Shown: positions 40,783 through 52,929 of the stretch, in pieces
How the letters are laid out: each line of letters begins with the position of its first letter
Numbering within the stretch: the first letter of the stretch is position 1
Origin: Basidiobolus meristosporus CBS 931.73
Taxonomy: Eukaryota; Basidiobolomycota; Basidiobolomycetes; Basidiobolales; Basidiobolaceae
Assembly: GCA_002104905.1 (NCBI GenBank)
Contig: MCFE01000014.1
Span: forward strand, 62,001 to 126,000
Length of the DNA stretch: 64,000 nt
Direction of reading: 5' to 3'
Program-made: the position numbers and the translations under genes
The notes under the pieces: generated by a model
Seen by the model: only the letters and a program-made list of their open reading frames with translations
What the model was told of the DNA's origin: nothing
The model's database searches: none

Positions 40783-43700
40783 CTAAAGTTGAGAGGGTTC
40801 TCCTGAATCTCTTTTCTTGTGATACCAATATCTTGATGGTTCAGTATTATCAGCAAGTCTTGCAAGCTTGAGTCTGTCCCTATGCACTAAGTCTTCCCGG
40901 ATATTGCCTTGTTTGTCCACCAGTTGGTAAGTTGCAAATGGACATTCTCTGATGATCTTGAATGGTCCTGTCCATTGTGGCTCAAACTTCTTCCGAGTGT
41001 TGTTTCTTAGCAATACAAAGTTCCCAACTGTCAATGCTTCTGGTGCTATAGTCTTATCAAATCTCTGCTTCATCTTTTCTGCACTTTGAGATACTTTGGT
41101 CTGTGCCTCTTGACGTCTTTGTTCCAGTTGCTGGTGTCTACTTGGCTGACTGAGTTCATCTTCTAAGGTGTCTGTAAGCTTTGGTTGTGTGAGATCTCCT
41201 GGAATCCTTGGTTCACATCCATAAACTAAGTAAAATGGTGATTGCTGGGTGGTGTTGTGTACTCTGACTCTGCATGCAAAGAGTGCTTGGTCTATATACT
41301 CATCCCATCTACTGACAACTCCATTTGCATACTTGGTCAGCATTTTTCCAAATAATCCATTAAACCGCTCAGTGACTCCATTAGTTCTGGGGTGATATGC
41401 CGAGGTTTTCAAGTGTCTGATCTGCTGCATTTCCAGGTAAGCCTCTAATGTCTTTGCCATAAAGTTTGCACCTCTATCGGATAAGATCTCCACAGGGCAT
41501 CCAAACTTCATCAGGATCTCATGGTAAATGAAACTTGCAACTTCTTGTTCACTGGCTATTGGTACAGCTTTAGCAACTGGCCATTTAGTGGCATGGTCAA
41601 TTGCTACTAGGATCCAACGGTTGCATTTCCTGGTAGTTGGCAGTCTTCCAATAAAGTCAATTCCCCATCTCTCAAATGGTCTTACAGGCTCCAAGGAGAG
41701 TTCGGCAATTCTTTGTGGCTGGCCTTGATTGATTTGGCAGTTTGGGCATGTTTTTACTAGCTTCTCAATGTCTTGTTTCATTCTGGGCCACCATGCTCTG
41801 GCTTTACAAGGCTATAGGTTCCTTCAATCCAAGATGTCCATATCCATTGTGTAGCTTATGTATTAAATCCAGGCGAGCAACATAAGGACAATAGGCAATA
41901 GGGCTTCCATCAACAATTTGTAGAGTGTTTCATTCTGTACAACAAATTTGCTGGCCTCATCACGGATTATCTTCTTGATATCTTCATCCACCTCATTAGG
42001 AATGGCTTGGTCCTCCAAGTACTTTGGTAATAGGCTGGGCCAATCTGATTCATGCACCAAGTTGAGTTGTGCAACTTGATCTAATCTTGATAAGGCATCA
42101 GCAACCATGTTGTTTTTTCCAGGACAGTAGACAATCTCCAGGTCAAATTGCTGAATGTATTCACTCCATCTTGTCATTCTTCTAGAGAGTACCTTCTGAG
42201 TAAATATATACTTGAGGGAGGCATGATCAGTCTTCAACAGTGCATTTGACTCCTTCAATATAGCATCTCAACGTCTTCAAACAGTGTATTATAGCAAGCA
42301 TCTCCTTCTCATAGACTGAATAGTTTTGTTCTGCTGAGTTCAGTTTCTTGGATTCAAAGGCAACAGGGTAGTCCTTTCCCTCTGTGTTCTTGGCTCAGCA
42401 CTCCACCAATTGCATAATCTGAAGCATCTGTGCACAGAGTGAACTCTTTTCTGAAGTCTGGTATTCTTAAGCTTGGCAGCTTAGCAAGTTCATTCTTGAG
42501 CGTCTGGAAGGCAGTCTCACAAGCTATGTCCCACTTGTAGGTATTGTTTTTCTTGAGGATATCAGTTAAAGGGACTGCAATACTTGCAAACAACTTGACA
42601 AATCTCCAATAATAGGAAACCATTCCAAGGAATGATCCGAGCTCTGATGTGCTATGGGGCTGCTTCAGATTCTTGATTATTTCTACCTTCTTGGGGTCTA
42701 AGGTTACTCCTGTGCTAGTCACCATGTGTCCCAGATATTCAATGTGTTCCTTGAAGAATTCACACTTGGGTAGCTTGCCATAAAGCTTGTTCTCTCTTAG
42801 CTTCTTCAAGACCTTTCAATGTGCACCAAGTGATCCTCTTCTGTCTTGCTGTATATCAGTATATCATCTAGGTAGATTATGACAAACTTGTCAAATTACT
42901 CCTGGAAGACAGTCTGCATCACGGTCATGAAAGTTGCAGGGGCATTGGTGAGGCCAAAACTCATGACTAAGTACTTGTAATGTCCATATCTGGGCCTGAA
43001 TGCTGTCTTAGGGATATCTTCTGGCTTCACCCTAATCTGGTTGTATGCTGACATGAGGTCAATCTTGCTGAAAATAGTGGCTCCATTAAGTTGGTCCAAA
43101 AGCTCATCAATCCGGGGTATGGGGTACTTATTCTTGCCGGTAACTGAGTTCAGGGCTCTGTAGTCAATGCACATCCTAAGTGTTCCATCCTTCTTTTTCA
43201 CAAAAAGCACTGGTGCTCCCCAAGGTGACTTGCTGGGTCTGATGTATCCTTGCTCCAATAGCTGATCAATTTGTCTCTTCATTTCCTCCAATTCCAATGG
43301 ACTCATTCCGTAAGGTGTCTTGCTCACTGGAGGGCTATCTCCTGTGTCAATGGCATGATCCACGTCTCTGACTGGTGGTAGGCTACAAGCTCATCTGGAA
43401 ACATGTCTGAATATTTCTTCAAGAGGGTCTGAACCTGCTGGGGTGCTGGGGTAGTGGAATCCTCCTGTGATACTGCCATGAGGAACATCTGGGTACCTTT
43501 TCTAAGTGTTCTACAGAACTGGGTCTTGCTAAATTCACTTGTCTCACACATACTGGAATTGACCAAGTTGAAATCCAGCCTGGCAGGTAATTGCTCTTGG
43601 ATTTTGTTGTCTTTTTGGATCTGAGTAGCATGGGTTCTCCAGTTGATTGATGGATTACAACAAAATAGCCAGGTCTTTCCAAGTACAAGGTCAAACTTGC

Positions 43701-44930
43701 AGTTCTCAAATAAATAAGCTTGTAGGTCTTCTTCATAGTCATTGATCTTCATTCTTACTGGCTGAGTAATATGGTTGATTATGTGAGAGTTCCCATCAGC
43801 TGTTGTGACTGAAGTTGATTTGGTAGGTTCCAAGTTGATTCCAGCTTTCAGAGCAAATTGCTCTGACATGTACTCATGCAATGCTCCTGAGTCAATCATG
43901 ATCTTGGCAGGTACTCCATTGATTACTTCATTCAAGTATAATAGCTTTTCTGAGTTTGAGGTCATCTGGGATAGGTATTCTTCTGTTATGTGGAAGGTGT
44001 GTTCAGAGTCTTCTTCAAGTTCATCCTCCATGTTACTATGCTCCATGGCCTTAATACGGTTAAAGGTTCTTAATGGCTGGTGTCCATTTCTTCTCTGAGG
44101 GCAGTACTTTGCAATATGTCCTTGCTGGTGGCAATTGAAGCAAAGTCCTACTTCTTATATTCTTCTGAGGTAGGATTCTTCTGCATAGCATCTATTTCCA
44201 TTGGTACTGCTTCTGACTGTCTTCTCTCATAATGCTTGTAGCCTCTCTGATTAGTCACAGTAGGCTTCCCAACTCCAAACATAGCTGAGTCATAGTCAAT
44301 GGCAATCTTGATGGCTTCTTCAATAGTCTGAGGTCTTTGATAATTCACTTCCTTGCAAGTTCTTTCTTTCAACCCATCAATAAAGTATTCAACTTGATCC
44401 AGGGGGTCCATTCTTTCAATTTGGCCAAGTAGATATCTGTACTCATAGATGTATTCTTGAACCATTTCTTTTTGTCTGAGTGTCTTTAACTTCCTTCTTA
44501 GTAGTGTCTGCTGGTGTGGAGGTTCTAAAGAATCCTGAATTTCCAACACAAACTCATCCCAGGTAGAGATTGTAGAGCATCCCATTGTAGTGGTTGACCT
44601 GATCTAGTTGTGGTACCACTGTAAAGCTGCATCTGCCAGGTAAGAAGCTGCATAATGCAACTTGCTTTCTGGAGCAATTCCTTTAGCTTTAAAAGCTTCT
44701 TCAATCTGAAAGGGCCAAGTTCCCAGGTTTTCATTGACTCTGCCATGGTACTGGTTGACCTTCACACTAAAGTTGCACTTGACAGGGCTTTGCTGGCTCT
44801 GAGCCATGGTAGTTGCTCCTTGTTGCTGTTGGGCCAGGATTTGCTGCATGGCATTCTTCCATACTTGATTGTCCAATATCTTGAGGGTGGTTTCTTCTTT
44901 CTTTAGGAGAGGGGTTTCTTGTTATTGCTG
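40783..44930 (-). pseudogene. G3b gag-pol, few inactivating changes
   Basis: Gag at 44876-44148 with a TAG at 44604-44606 after QWYHN (CAG to TAG likely). A CCHC knuckle lies near 44110-44150 (CFNCHQQGHIAKYC). Protease near 43900 has MIDSGALHEY. RT at 43363-42830 has [18 protein letters not shown] and [10 protein letters not shown], with a TAA at 42896-42898. RNase H at 42809-41863 has CTDASDYAIGGVL and NMVADALSRL. Integrase at 41781-40783 has CPNCQINQ, SDRGANFM and HPRTNGVTERFNG, and is open for 332 codons. A frameshift sits near 42815 and another near 42260-42350. No chromodomain is seen after the GPF-like WTGPFKII. Confidence 0.87.
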
Positions 44931-44937
44931 CTACCAA

Positions 44938-45304
44938 TGTTACAAGTCTTGGTATAAGAGTTGCAGAGGAATATGGAGTTTAGCTAGTATTGTATTCACT
45001 TTAACTTGAACTGATTTTTATTGAGGTTCAGCAGCTCCTTATATATATTTTGCCAGATCAATTGCTGACTAATTGTATTTCCTAATGTAGGTTGTGGTTG
45101 ATGACTCATTTGATTGCATCATCATCACCCAATATGATCCTACTTAATATATCTATTTCTGTCAGAAAAGGATCTGCTGATTTATTTGCTGACTAATGCT
45201 ACTGATTTGATAGATAATACTGATATACTGATAACCTAAACATATACTAACTGATTTGACTAAAAACTGATCTAACTCAACCATTCAAGTGGTAGATCAT
45301 AACA
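44938..45304 (-). repeat. G3b 5' LTR
   Basis: 367 bp, TGTTACAAGTC to GATCATAACA, with many substitutions relative to the 40405 copy. The element is therefore older than gypsy-2. Confidence 0.85.
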
Positions 45305-46343
45305 CAATCAGCTTGATTTATCTGATTTTCCATGCAATATGATCATACCTCCATCAGTTGCCATATATCCCATCAGTATCTTGCAAAATTATCCTCAAAT
45401 ATTGACTTAGTGAATTTATAAATGATCAACTCACCAGTCTATAATCTAATAGGAAGTCCATAACTGATATGACCTGATCTGTGTCCATGTGATCCAAGAT
45501 GCATCATGCATAATATATGGAAAATTCAAAAATCACATCAGTTTTCATACATATTTCACCTAAGACAAGGTTGATGTCATTATACTACTGTAAATGTATA
45601 CTAATCCAACACTATGGTCCCTATACCAAATATCAATTCATCTTTAGTACAACCCTGACCAAACTCATTCCCCTGCCCACAAGCATGGTTCAGAGTGGAA
45701 AAGTTGATGTTCAATTCATTTGAGTACTTGCCAAATGATTATAGCATGGTCTAATTGTATATGGTGAGCCTTCATACAGATATTTGTGCACTACTCCAAA
45801 ACCTAGTAGAACTGGATACCTCAGGGAATCAACAGAGATGGAAGAATCTGAGTAGAAAGTTGTGACATCAGTACTGCATCAAGAAGCCAGCAGAGGTATG
45901 TAAGAAGATAGATAACTATACAAGTATTGAAGTTAAGAATGAACAGAGAGTGATGGGTTTTGATGAGAAAGTTAAGCATGAATGATTCTGCATACAACTT
46001 GCACAGTACAGGTTAGATGTGTCTGATTGTGACTCAACTTTGGGAACTGGAGAGATTTTCAATGAGTTTTTGCTTCAAATGACTATTGAACTATGTGATT
46101 TACTAGTAGAGCTAAGAGGTGTCCAAGTGCAATGTACACAGAACTCATCAAAGCAGCAGTTCCAATGTATCAGACAGAGGGTAAGTGAATTTCTTGACAA
46201 ATCAGCAGGTGGTCTTCAAGACAAGAATGCAGACCACAAGCAGGTGCATATAGATCAAGCCAGCACACCTTGCTTGACTCCTTACCATCCCCTGTAATAC
46301 CGGTATGTTAACTCATGTCAGTCCTAACTATACCAACACCCTA
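45305..46343 (+). mobile_element. H3, Harbinger-like fragment, left part
   Basis: Reverse complement of the H1 segment from about 38740 down to 37720. It includes the second gene read on + (QRWKNLSRKL region near 45830; SDCDSTLGTGEIFNEFLLQM at 46019). It has stops, and the transposase part is missing. It is interrupted by copia B at 46343 (CCCTA duplication) and resumes at 51174. Confidence 0.72.
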
Positions 46344-46710
46344 CTGCAATTTAAGAAGTGATTTGGATATAAGGATCTTATCAAGAAATAGTGATAAAAG
46401 TTGAACTGTTGTTTATCAACAAAGAAGCTCAGTATTTATACCTTTGTAGAAGTAATACAGCTGTAACACCAAGTAAGGAGGGTTTCTGAATATTCAGGAG
46501 CATTCTGTAACAGCTTCAGGGTTAGTACATAATGTTTAGTAATAGTGCTAATTTAATCCTGACTATAAGGGATTAATCATAAGATCATAGATCTGAAGAA
46601 AATGGCAAAGTTAGAGCTCTAGATTAGTCCCACAGTGACCAATACTAGTCCAGAATTGCTGAGTAAATGCTTAGCTGCAGAATGATGCCAAATAGTCCAA
46701 TATTTCAACA
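46344..46710 (-). repeat. copia B 3' LTR
   Basis: 367 bp. The first bases are damaged (ctgcaattt instead of tgttgcaattt). It ends ATATTTCAACA and is followed by ctccccctcaa, the complement of the purine tract. Confidence 0.83.
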
Positions 46711-47534
46711 CTCCCCCTCAACTAAATAATTTCTTAATCCTAATTCCCCCCAAAGATTCTCAAATTGTGGCCTAGTTAGTGGTTTTGTTAATATATCTGC
46801 CACCATTTTGTTAGTTGGGCAGTACACTAACTCTACTAAGTTATTTTCCACAGCTTCCCTCACAAAGTGATGCTGTATATTGATGTATTTAGTTCTGGCA
46901 TAATTAGTAGGATTTCTAGCTAATGCAATACAACTTTGATTATCCTTCTAAACACATGTTGGTTTATCTCAATTAAAACCTCAGTCTTTGAATAATTTTG
47001 TAGCCATATAACCTCCTTATTTGCTTGATATGCAGCCATATATTCTGCTTCAGTTGTAGGTAGGGCCACAGTCAATTGTTTCTTGCAATTTGAAGTAATA
47101 GTGGCACCAGCATAAAGAAGTACATAGCCTGTGGTAGAGCATCTGTCAATCAGATCCCTACCCTAATCTAAATCACTATAACCATCAAGATCTTGCCTAT
47201 TAGCTGCTCCAGAGTATTCCAGTACCATATTCATTGTACCTTGTAGATATCTGAAAATCCGCTTAACTGCAGCAATTTAATTTTATCCATAATTCTGCAT
47301 GAATTGACTGACTATTCCAACTGTCACTGCAATATCTAGACGTGTAGACACCATGAAGTGCATTAGGCTACCAAGCATTGACTGATAGGGAAAGTTTTGG
47401 TCCATATTTGAGCCATTTTCATCTATAACTGGTTGAGATTTACTTAATTTCAGGTTATTGTTAATAGGGGTAACTGCAGGTTTGCAATTTTCCATTTTGA
47501 AGTGTCTAAGAATGTCCTGATGTATTTAGACCAA
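46711..47534 (-). pseudogene. copia B RNase H and RT 3' part, decayed
   Basis: RT tail at 47495-47283 (KPAVTPINNNLKLSKSQP, FPYQSMLGSLMHFMVSTRLD) and RNase H remnants near 47030-47120 (a TTEAEYMAAYQANKE-like stretch with stops). It is cut at 47534 by solo LTR Y. Confidence 0.8.
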
Positions 47535-48523
47535 TGTGGTGGTGTATAAGTCCAAAGGGCAAAATACAGCCAACACTTCTCAAGTGTGAATGTGTGTGGG
47601 GTGTTCACTGGGTGCAATAACCTCTGGCAAAAGCTTGCTAGGAATACTGGGTCTTTTGTCTAATCTAATGTGATGGGGGATAAAGCCTCAAGCTTGTCAA
47701 GGGAAAACTATTGAACTACAATCCCCAACTTAGTTGGTGTCTTAACAAAAGTATGTGCTGGGTTCAGCGTCCTTTGAGATGACAATGTACTAAAGCTTCC
47801 AAAGTCAAAACAACTGTAAACTCCACCAACAGGGACTTGATAAGAATGCAGCTTTGACCAATAGTTACACAGACTGAAAAGTATCTTTGCCTCTACAAGA
47901 ACAAACTTGGGAAAACAAACAATATAATAAAATATACCTACTCTGAGTATTCCTCACAAGTAGTGCCTCCAAGGTTAGTTGGCTGTCAGCATGGTTTCCT
48001 GGGAGTATTGTCAGGTCTGAGTCAGAAAATAGTGGTAATAGGCAGCGGTGATCTCACTAATCAATTAGTTGGAATATTGGAAGAGGGATGATTTATTTTA
48101 AAGGGTAGCCTCCCTTATATACTTTTTTTTGCTGCTCAATTTCTTGCTAGTAAATACTTTCCGGAAGTTTCCAGAAGGTAGTAGACAGCCAATCATGTCA
48201 TTGTGTACTAAAAATAGCGCAAATTCTTGGCGGATTGTTCTATGAGACATAGTAGCACCTAGCCAATCAGGTAGTGGTAATATGAAACCCCTGTGTCATG
48301 TGGTTGCCTCTTATGGTAGTAGGATAGATGGGTTATGGAACCAAGATGGTCACATGACATGGGCACTATTGGGAGTACCTGCCTTATATGGTAACTATCT
48401 TATCTTGGCATCTCAGCAAGGAATAGGAATAGCTTGTGCAATGGGTTAATAGTGACAAATAGTTTGTCAGGTTGCATAGTAATAATCACATCTGCCTGTG
48501 GGTGTCACTATGACCCCACTACA
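47535..48523 (-). repeat. solo LTR Y (gypsy-1-like), 989 bp
   Basis: On the - strand it starts TGTAGTGGGGTC and ends CACCACCACA. The flanks CCAA (47531-47534) and CCGA (48524-48527) fit a 4-bp duplication with one mismatch. The TATA sequence agtatataaggg and everything downstream match the gypsy-1 3' LTR, while the U3 differs. It interrupts copia B reverse transcriptase. Confidence 0.75.
47640..47954 (-). promoter_or_regulatory. conserved leader module, copy 3 (solo LTR Y)
   Basis: 315 bp bounded by AGTATTCCT and AGGAATACT on the + strand, that is, the same complementary ends as copies 1 and 2. Shared blocks are conserved throughout. Confidence 0.7.
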
Positions 48524-48527
48524 CCGA

Positions 48528-50790
48528 TTCAGAAACAACTTTCTGCGTAGGTATGTCAAGTTTGACTTCAACTCCAAGAATATAGCTCCATTTTCCAAAA
48601 TCTTTCATCTAAAGCTTGCTGAAGAGATCTGATTTTGTCTGTTTAAGTGCCTCTTGGTCACTTGTAGCTATAATTAGGTTGTCCACATAAAGAACTAGAA
48701 TGATCACACCCTTTTTGAGCTGTTTCACATATATACTGTGATCTGCTGTGCTACAAGAGAACCCAATTTCCTCTAGATATGTTTCAACCTTGTTATACTA
48801 TGATCTAGGTGCCTGCTTAAGCCCATAGAGCAATTTTCTAAGTTTACACACCTAATGGGGTCTTTTGGATTGGTAAAACCTTCTGTTTGCTCCATATATA
48901 TAGTTTCTTGCAAATCCCCATTTAGAAAGGCTGTTTTGACGTCCATTTAGTGTAGACCTAGACTGTGTACAGCTGCCAGGGCTAGAGCTGTCCTAATGGA
49001 GTTAAACTTGGCAACTGGAGCAAATGTTTCCTTAAAGTCTAGTCTCTGGATCTGAGAATAACCTTTAGCCACCAATCAAGCCTTATACTTATCAATGGCA
49101 CCATTTGAAGTTATCTTGATCTTGTAGACCCATTTACATCCTATTGGCTTTCTTCCACTTGGTAAATCTACCAGTTCCCATGTTTTTGCCTTGATCAGTA
49201 ATTGGCATTCCTCCTGCATGGCATGTTGCCACCTAGTAGAATCTGGACATTGTATTGCCTTTTCCAGATCCTGAGGTTTGACACATAAGGCAAGATAAGC
49301 TTCTTCATGATCATTGGATGTCTGCCACCAGGATCCAGGGGCATTGCTTATTCTGGTAGATATCCTAACTGGGATAATCTGCTCTGATCTGGAACTGGTA
49401 GAATTATCATCCGTATCTGGCTGTATTATGTAGGTATCTTCTTCATTAGTGTTGATTGTATCATCAGCTAGCTGCCCAATGATTTCAGTGGCTTTGTGAT
49501 CTGAATTAACCTCAAATACAACATCCCTGCTCTTGATCAGCTTCTGAATTTTGCCATCATACACTCAATACCCTTTAGTATCCTCACAATACCCAAAAAA
49601 GATCTCTTTCCTACTTTTTGATTCCAACTTTGAGCGTTTTTTGTCAGGTATGTGATAAAAAACATCACTGCCAAGCATCTTGAGGTGCTTGAGATCTGGT
49701 TTTTTGCCTGTATATGCCTCAAAGGGTGTAAAATCACATAGTGCTATTGTTGGGCATCTATTCTTGATGTAAACTGTGGTAGCAACAGATTCAGCCCAAA
49801 GCTTGTAGTCCATTCCCATATCATGTAGCATAGATCTTCCCATCACTACTATTGTTCAATTGACACGTTCTGCTGCTGCATTTTGCTGTGGAGTATGAGG
49901 AACTGTGATCTGTTGAAGTATACCAGTAGATGATCAGTATCTTGCAAACTCCTTTGAGCAGTATTCTTCTCCATTGTCACTTTGTAGTACCTTCAATTTA
50001 TACCCAGTTTGTGTTTCTGCCATGTTCTTGAAGTACTTAAATGTCTCTTAAGCTTCATCCTTTGTTTTGAGGAAGTACACCCATATATATCTTGTTTTGT
50101 CATCAATAAACGTAATAAAGAATCTCTTGAATCCAAAGGACAGTGTTTTCATGGGGCCACATATGTCTGAGTGTACAATAGCCAATATTCTGGTGGTATT
50201 GATGCCTTCTGAGCTCTTGAAATGCTGCCTAGCTTGTTCACCATATAAAAACCCCTTACAAACATTCAATTTGATTGGAATTGAGAATTTTAGGCCCAAA
50301 ACAAGCTGATTTTTCACCAAATGTCCCATTTTCTGTTCCCCAATATGTACTAGCCTCCTATGTCACGTCTCCCAGCTGGTATCATCAGTTTCAGTGATGT
50401 TAACATACTTGAGTACAATGATCTTGTATTGTAACTTGCATATATTGCTTGATGCCAACTTTGCTCTAAAGATCTTCTCTAAGGATTTCCATCCTGCTTT
50501 GGCAGTATTTGAGGCATGGATTTATCCAATGAAGGAATCTTGCACATTGATACATATAGCATTAAAGGCCTTTCTCTCCTTCTCCTGAAACTTCTCCACT
50601 TCTTCTGCTGTTCCTTTTGGCTCAACTTCTTTTCTTGTTACTGTATTCCAAAGCTTCCTTTCCTGAAGGTGGATCTACATCTTGATTCTTCAAAATCTGT
50701 AGTTCTTCCTATCAAACCTCTCCTTGTAGGAAAGATATTTGTGTTGTTCTCTTTGCTGGTAAAAGTCATCTTTGAATAGATTAGGCAATG
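48528..50790 (-). pseudogene. copia B RT 5' part, integrase and gag remnant
   Basis: RT fingers near 48600-49080; linker and RT start at 49564-49076 (LPSGRKPIGCKWVYKIK); integrase at 49846-49565 (GMDYKLWAESVATTVYIKNR, TPFEAYTGKKPDL) and 50329-50048 (FIDDKTRYIWVYFLKTKDEA). 50330-50790 is eroded gag and pre-integrase, much shorter than expected, so a deletion is likely. Stops occur throughout. Confidence 0.82.
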
Positions 50791-50803
50791 GGGGCTCGTA
50801 ACC
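50791..50803 (-). promoter_or_regulatory. copia B primer-binding site
   Basis: The - strand reads GGTTACGAGCCCC next to the LTR, one base different from the family-A site GGTTATGAGCCCC. Both copia families here therefore use the same kind of primer. Confidence 0.55.
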
Positions 50804-51173
50804 TGTTGCAATTTAAGAAGTGATTTGGATATAAGGAACTTATCAAGAAATATTGGTAATAGCTGAACTGTTGTTTAATAATTAAGAAGCTCAGTATTTA
50901 TACCTTTGTAGAAGTAATGCAGCTATAACATTAAGTAAGGAGGATTTCTTAATATTCAGGAGCATTCTGTAACAGTTTCATGGCTAGTACATATTGCTTA
51001 GTAATTATGCTACTTTGATCCTGACTATAAGGGAATAATCATCAGATTGTAGATCTGAAGAAAGTAGCAAAGTTAGAGCTGTATATTAGTCCCACAGTGA
51101 CCCAGACTAGCCAGAATTGTTAAGTAAATGTTTAGCTGCAGAATGATACCAAATAGTCCAATATTTCAACACA
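50804..51173 (-). repeat. copia B 5' LTR
   Basis: 370 bp, TGTTGCAATTTAAG to ATATTTCAACA, followed by CCCTA. Confidence 0.85.
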
Positions 51174-52065
51174 CCCTACACAAGAGCACCCCCCATTGAG
51201 CTGATGCACATCAGATCACCAAATGTGCTTCAGTGCAAAACAACCAGAACTTGTCAAACTGTTCACTTAGACACAAGTCAACAGGAGCAGGCCAATCACA
51301 TCAACATGTTACATCACATCAGACTCAGCCAAGCTCCAGCATTGCACTCAACAACTAGGAGGCAAAATACTGACTACAAGTACACCAGTAGACTAAATGA
51401 TGCCCAACAAGAAAGTAGTCAAGGTGTGCAAAGTGAATGACTTTCATATGCTTCAGTAGCAATTGCAGTAAGAAAGAAACCTAGGAGAAGATGATGCATT
51501 TGCATTGAATTGCTTCCTTTTGTCTTGATCCAAACTACACATTTTTTTGCAATCCAAGTCAGGCTATTTTAAGTCAGTTATCACTAAATTTTTGAAATAA
51601 GTATAAATAAGGTTGTCTCACATTTGGGACAGAGCCCCTATATATAAACACCCTGCATATATATAAATCATCTTTATTGCTAGTGCAGCTAATTGATCTG
51701 ATTTGCAACTACACAGTTAGTTGTGTGCTTGCTTTGACACCTTGTCCAATCACTACAATCCGGGATCTGCTTACTTGATAGGTAAGATGGGATATTTTAC
51801 AGTCAATCAGGTAGCTGGTGTGTTGGTCAATTGACTAATTTGGGGCTAACAGCTTCAGGATACTTTTAGACTAATCAACCATTGACATACCATCTAATTG
51901 GAGTGATGGTAAACAAAACAATAAGTATTAGTTTAGTTTACAGTGTGATACGCACTTATATCTGCTTACAATAAAGAAACATATCCAGACACTGGATCTT
52001 ACCTGCCACAATAGTGGTATCCTATTGCGCACATGATGCAAACATCACAAGTTGGTGCAATAATC
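51174..52065 (+). mobile_element. H3, Harbinger-like fragment, right part
   Basis: Reverse complement of H1 from about 37680 down to 36640: the TTRTCQTVHLDTSQQEQ stretch at 51240, the block aaggttgtctcacatttgg near 51612, and the end near gatgcaaacatcacaagttg (52038). It meets H2 head-to-head at about 52065. Confidence 0.7.
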
Positions 52066-52929
52066 TCCCAGTTCATGAGTGCAATGTTACAGCTTGGCTG
52101 CGCTGAAATGCCCCAGATATTGGTACTGAACCTGCCTGAGGTGCCATGTGCTGATTTGTTCTTTTACTTGCCAAAGGCTCTGGTGGTGGAGGCACTTTAT
52201 GTGGGTCATCATCAGTGTGTCTACCAGTAATAACTTTCTGATGGTCAGGTGTAACAACATGCACAGGCGCAACTTGATGCTTTAGCATAGCTCTTGGTAG
52301 AGTTTGATGCAATATTACATGTTGATGCAACTTGGCCTGTTACAATGGACTTATGTCTAAATGAGCAGCTTGGTGACTTCTGGTAGTTTTGCTCTGAAGC
52401 ATGTGCATTGATCTAACATATATTGACTTGACTCAGGGTGCTCTTGTGAAAGGTGTTGGTGTTAATTGGACTGATGTGCATCCATCCACCAGCTTTACAA
52501 GGGATGGTAAGGAGTCCAAAAAGGTGTGCTGGCATGATCATGTTTCAGTTGCTAGCAGTCTATATTCTTCCTCTTGAAGCCCATCTTCTGATTCCTCAGA
52601 GTATGGGCTTACTCTCTGTCTGGCACCTTGAAACTGTTGCTTTGATGAATCCTGTGTATATTGCTCTTGGAAGCCTATTAGCTCTACTTATGGATTCTGT
52701 AGTACATTAGTCATTTGAGGCAAAAGCCCATTCATAATCTCTTTGGTTCCCAAAGTTGAGGCACAAATGGATGTTTCCAGCCTGTACTGTACAAATTGTG
52801 TGCAGGGTTGTGCACACACAGCTTCCTCACTCAATTGCAATTTCAATACCTGTCTTGTAATATATGTTCTTACATACATCTGCTGGCAGCTTGATGTAGA
52901 ACTCATGCCACAGCTCTCTACTCAGATTC
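52066..52929 (-). mobile_element. H2, Harbinger-like fragment, left part
   Basis: Matches H1 in the same orientation from about 37335 to 38190, including the second gene on - (GTKEIMNGLLPQMTNVL near 52720). It is cut by solo LTR X copy 2. Confidence 0.7.

Larger units (their letters stand above)
40405..45304 (-). mobile_element. G3b, nearly full-length Ty3/gypsy element
   Basis: LTRs at 40405-40772 (368 bp) and 44938-45304 (367 bp) surround a complete but mutated gag-pol. After the 5' LTR the - strand continues TTGGTAGCAGC, compatible with a tRNA 3'-end primer site. The flanks (TGCAT and CAATC) do not match, so it has no target duplication, and the right flank is H3 rather than the rest of G3a. 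Confidence 0.85.
46344..51173 (-). mobile_element. copia B, second copia family, with CCCTA duplication
   Basis: 3' LTR 46344-46710 and 5' LTR 50804-51173, flanked by CCCTA at 46339-46343 and 51174-51178. The insertion splits H3. It contains solo LTR Y (47535-48523). The coding region is decayed. Confidence 0.87.
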
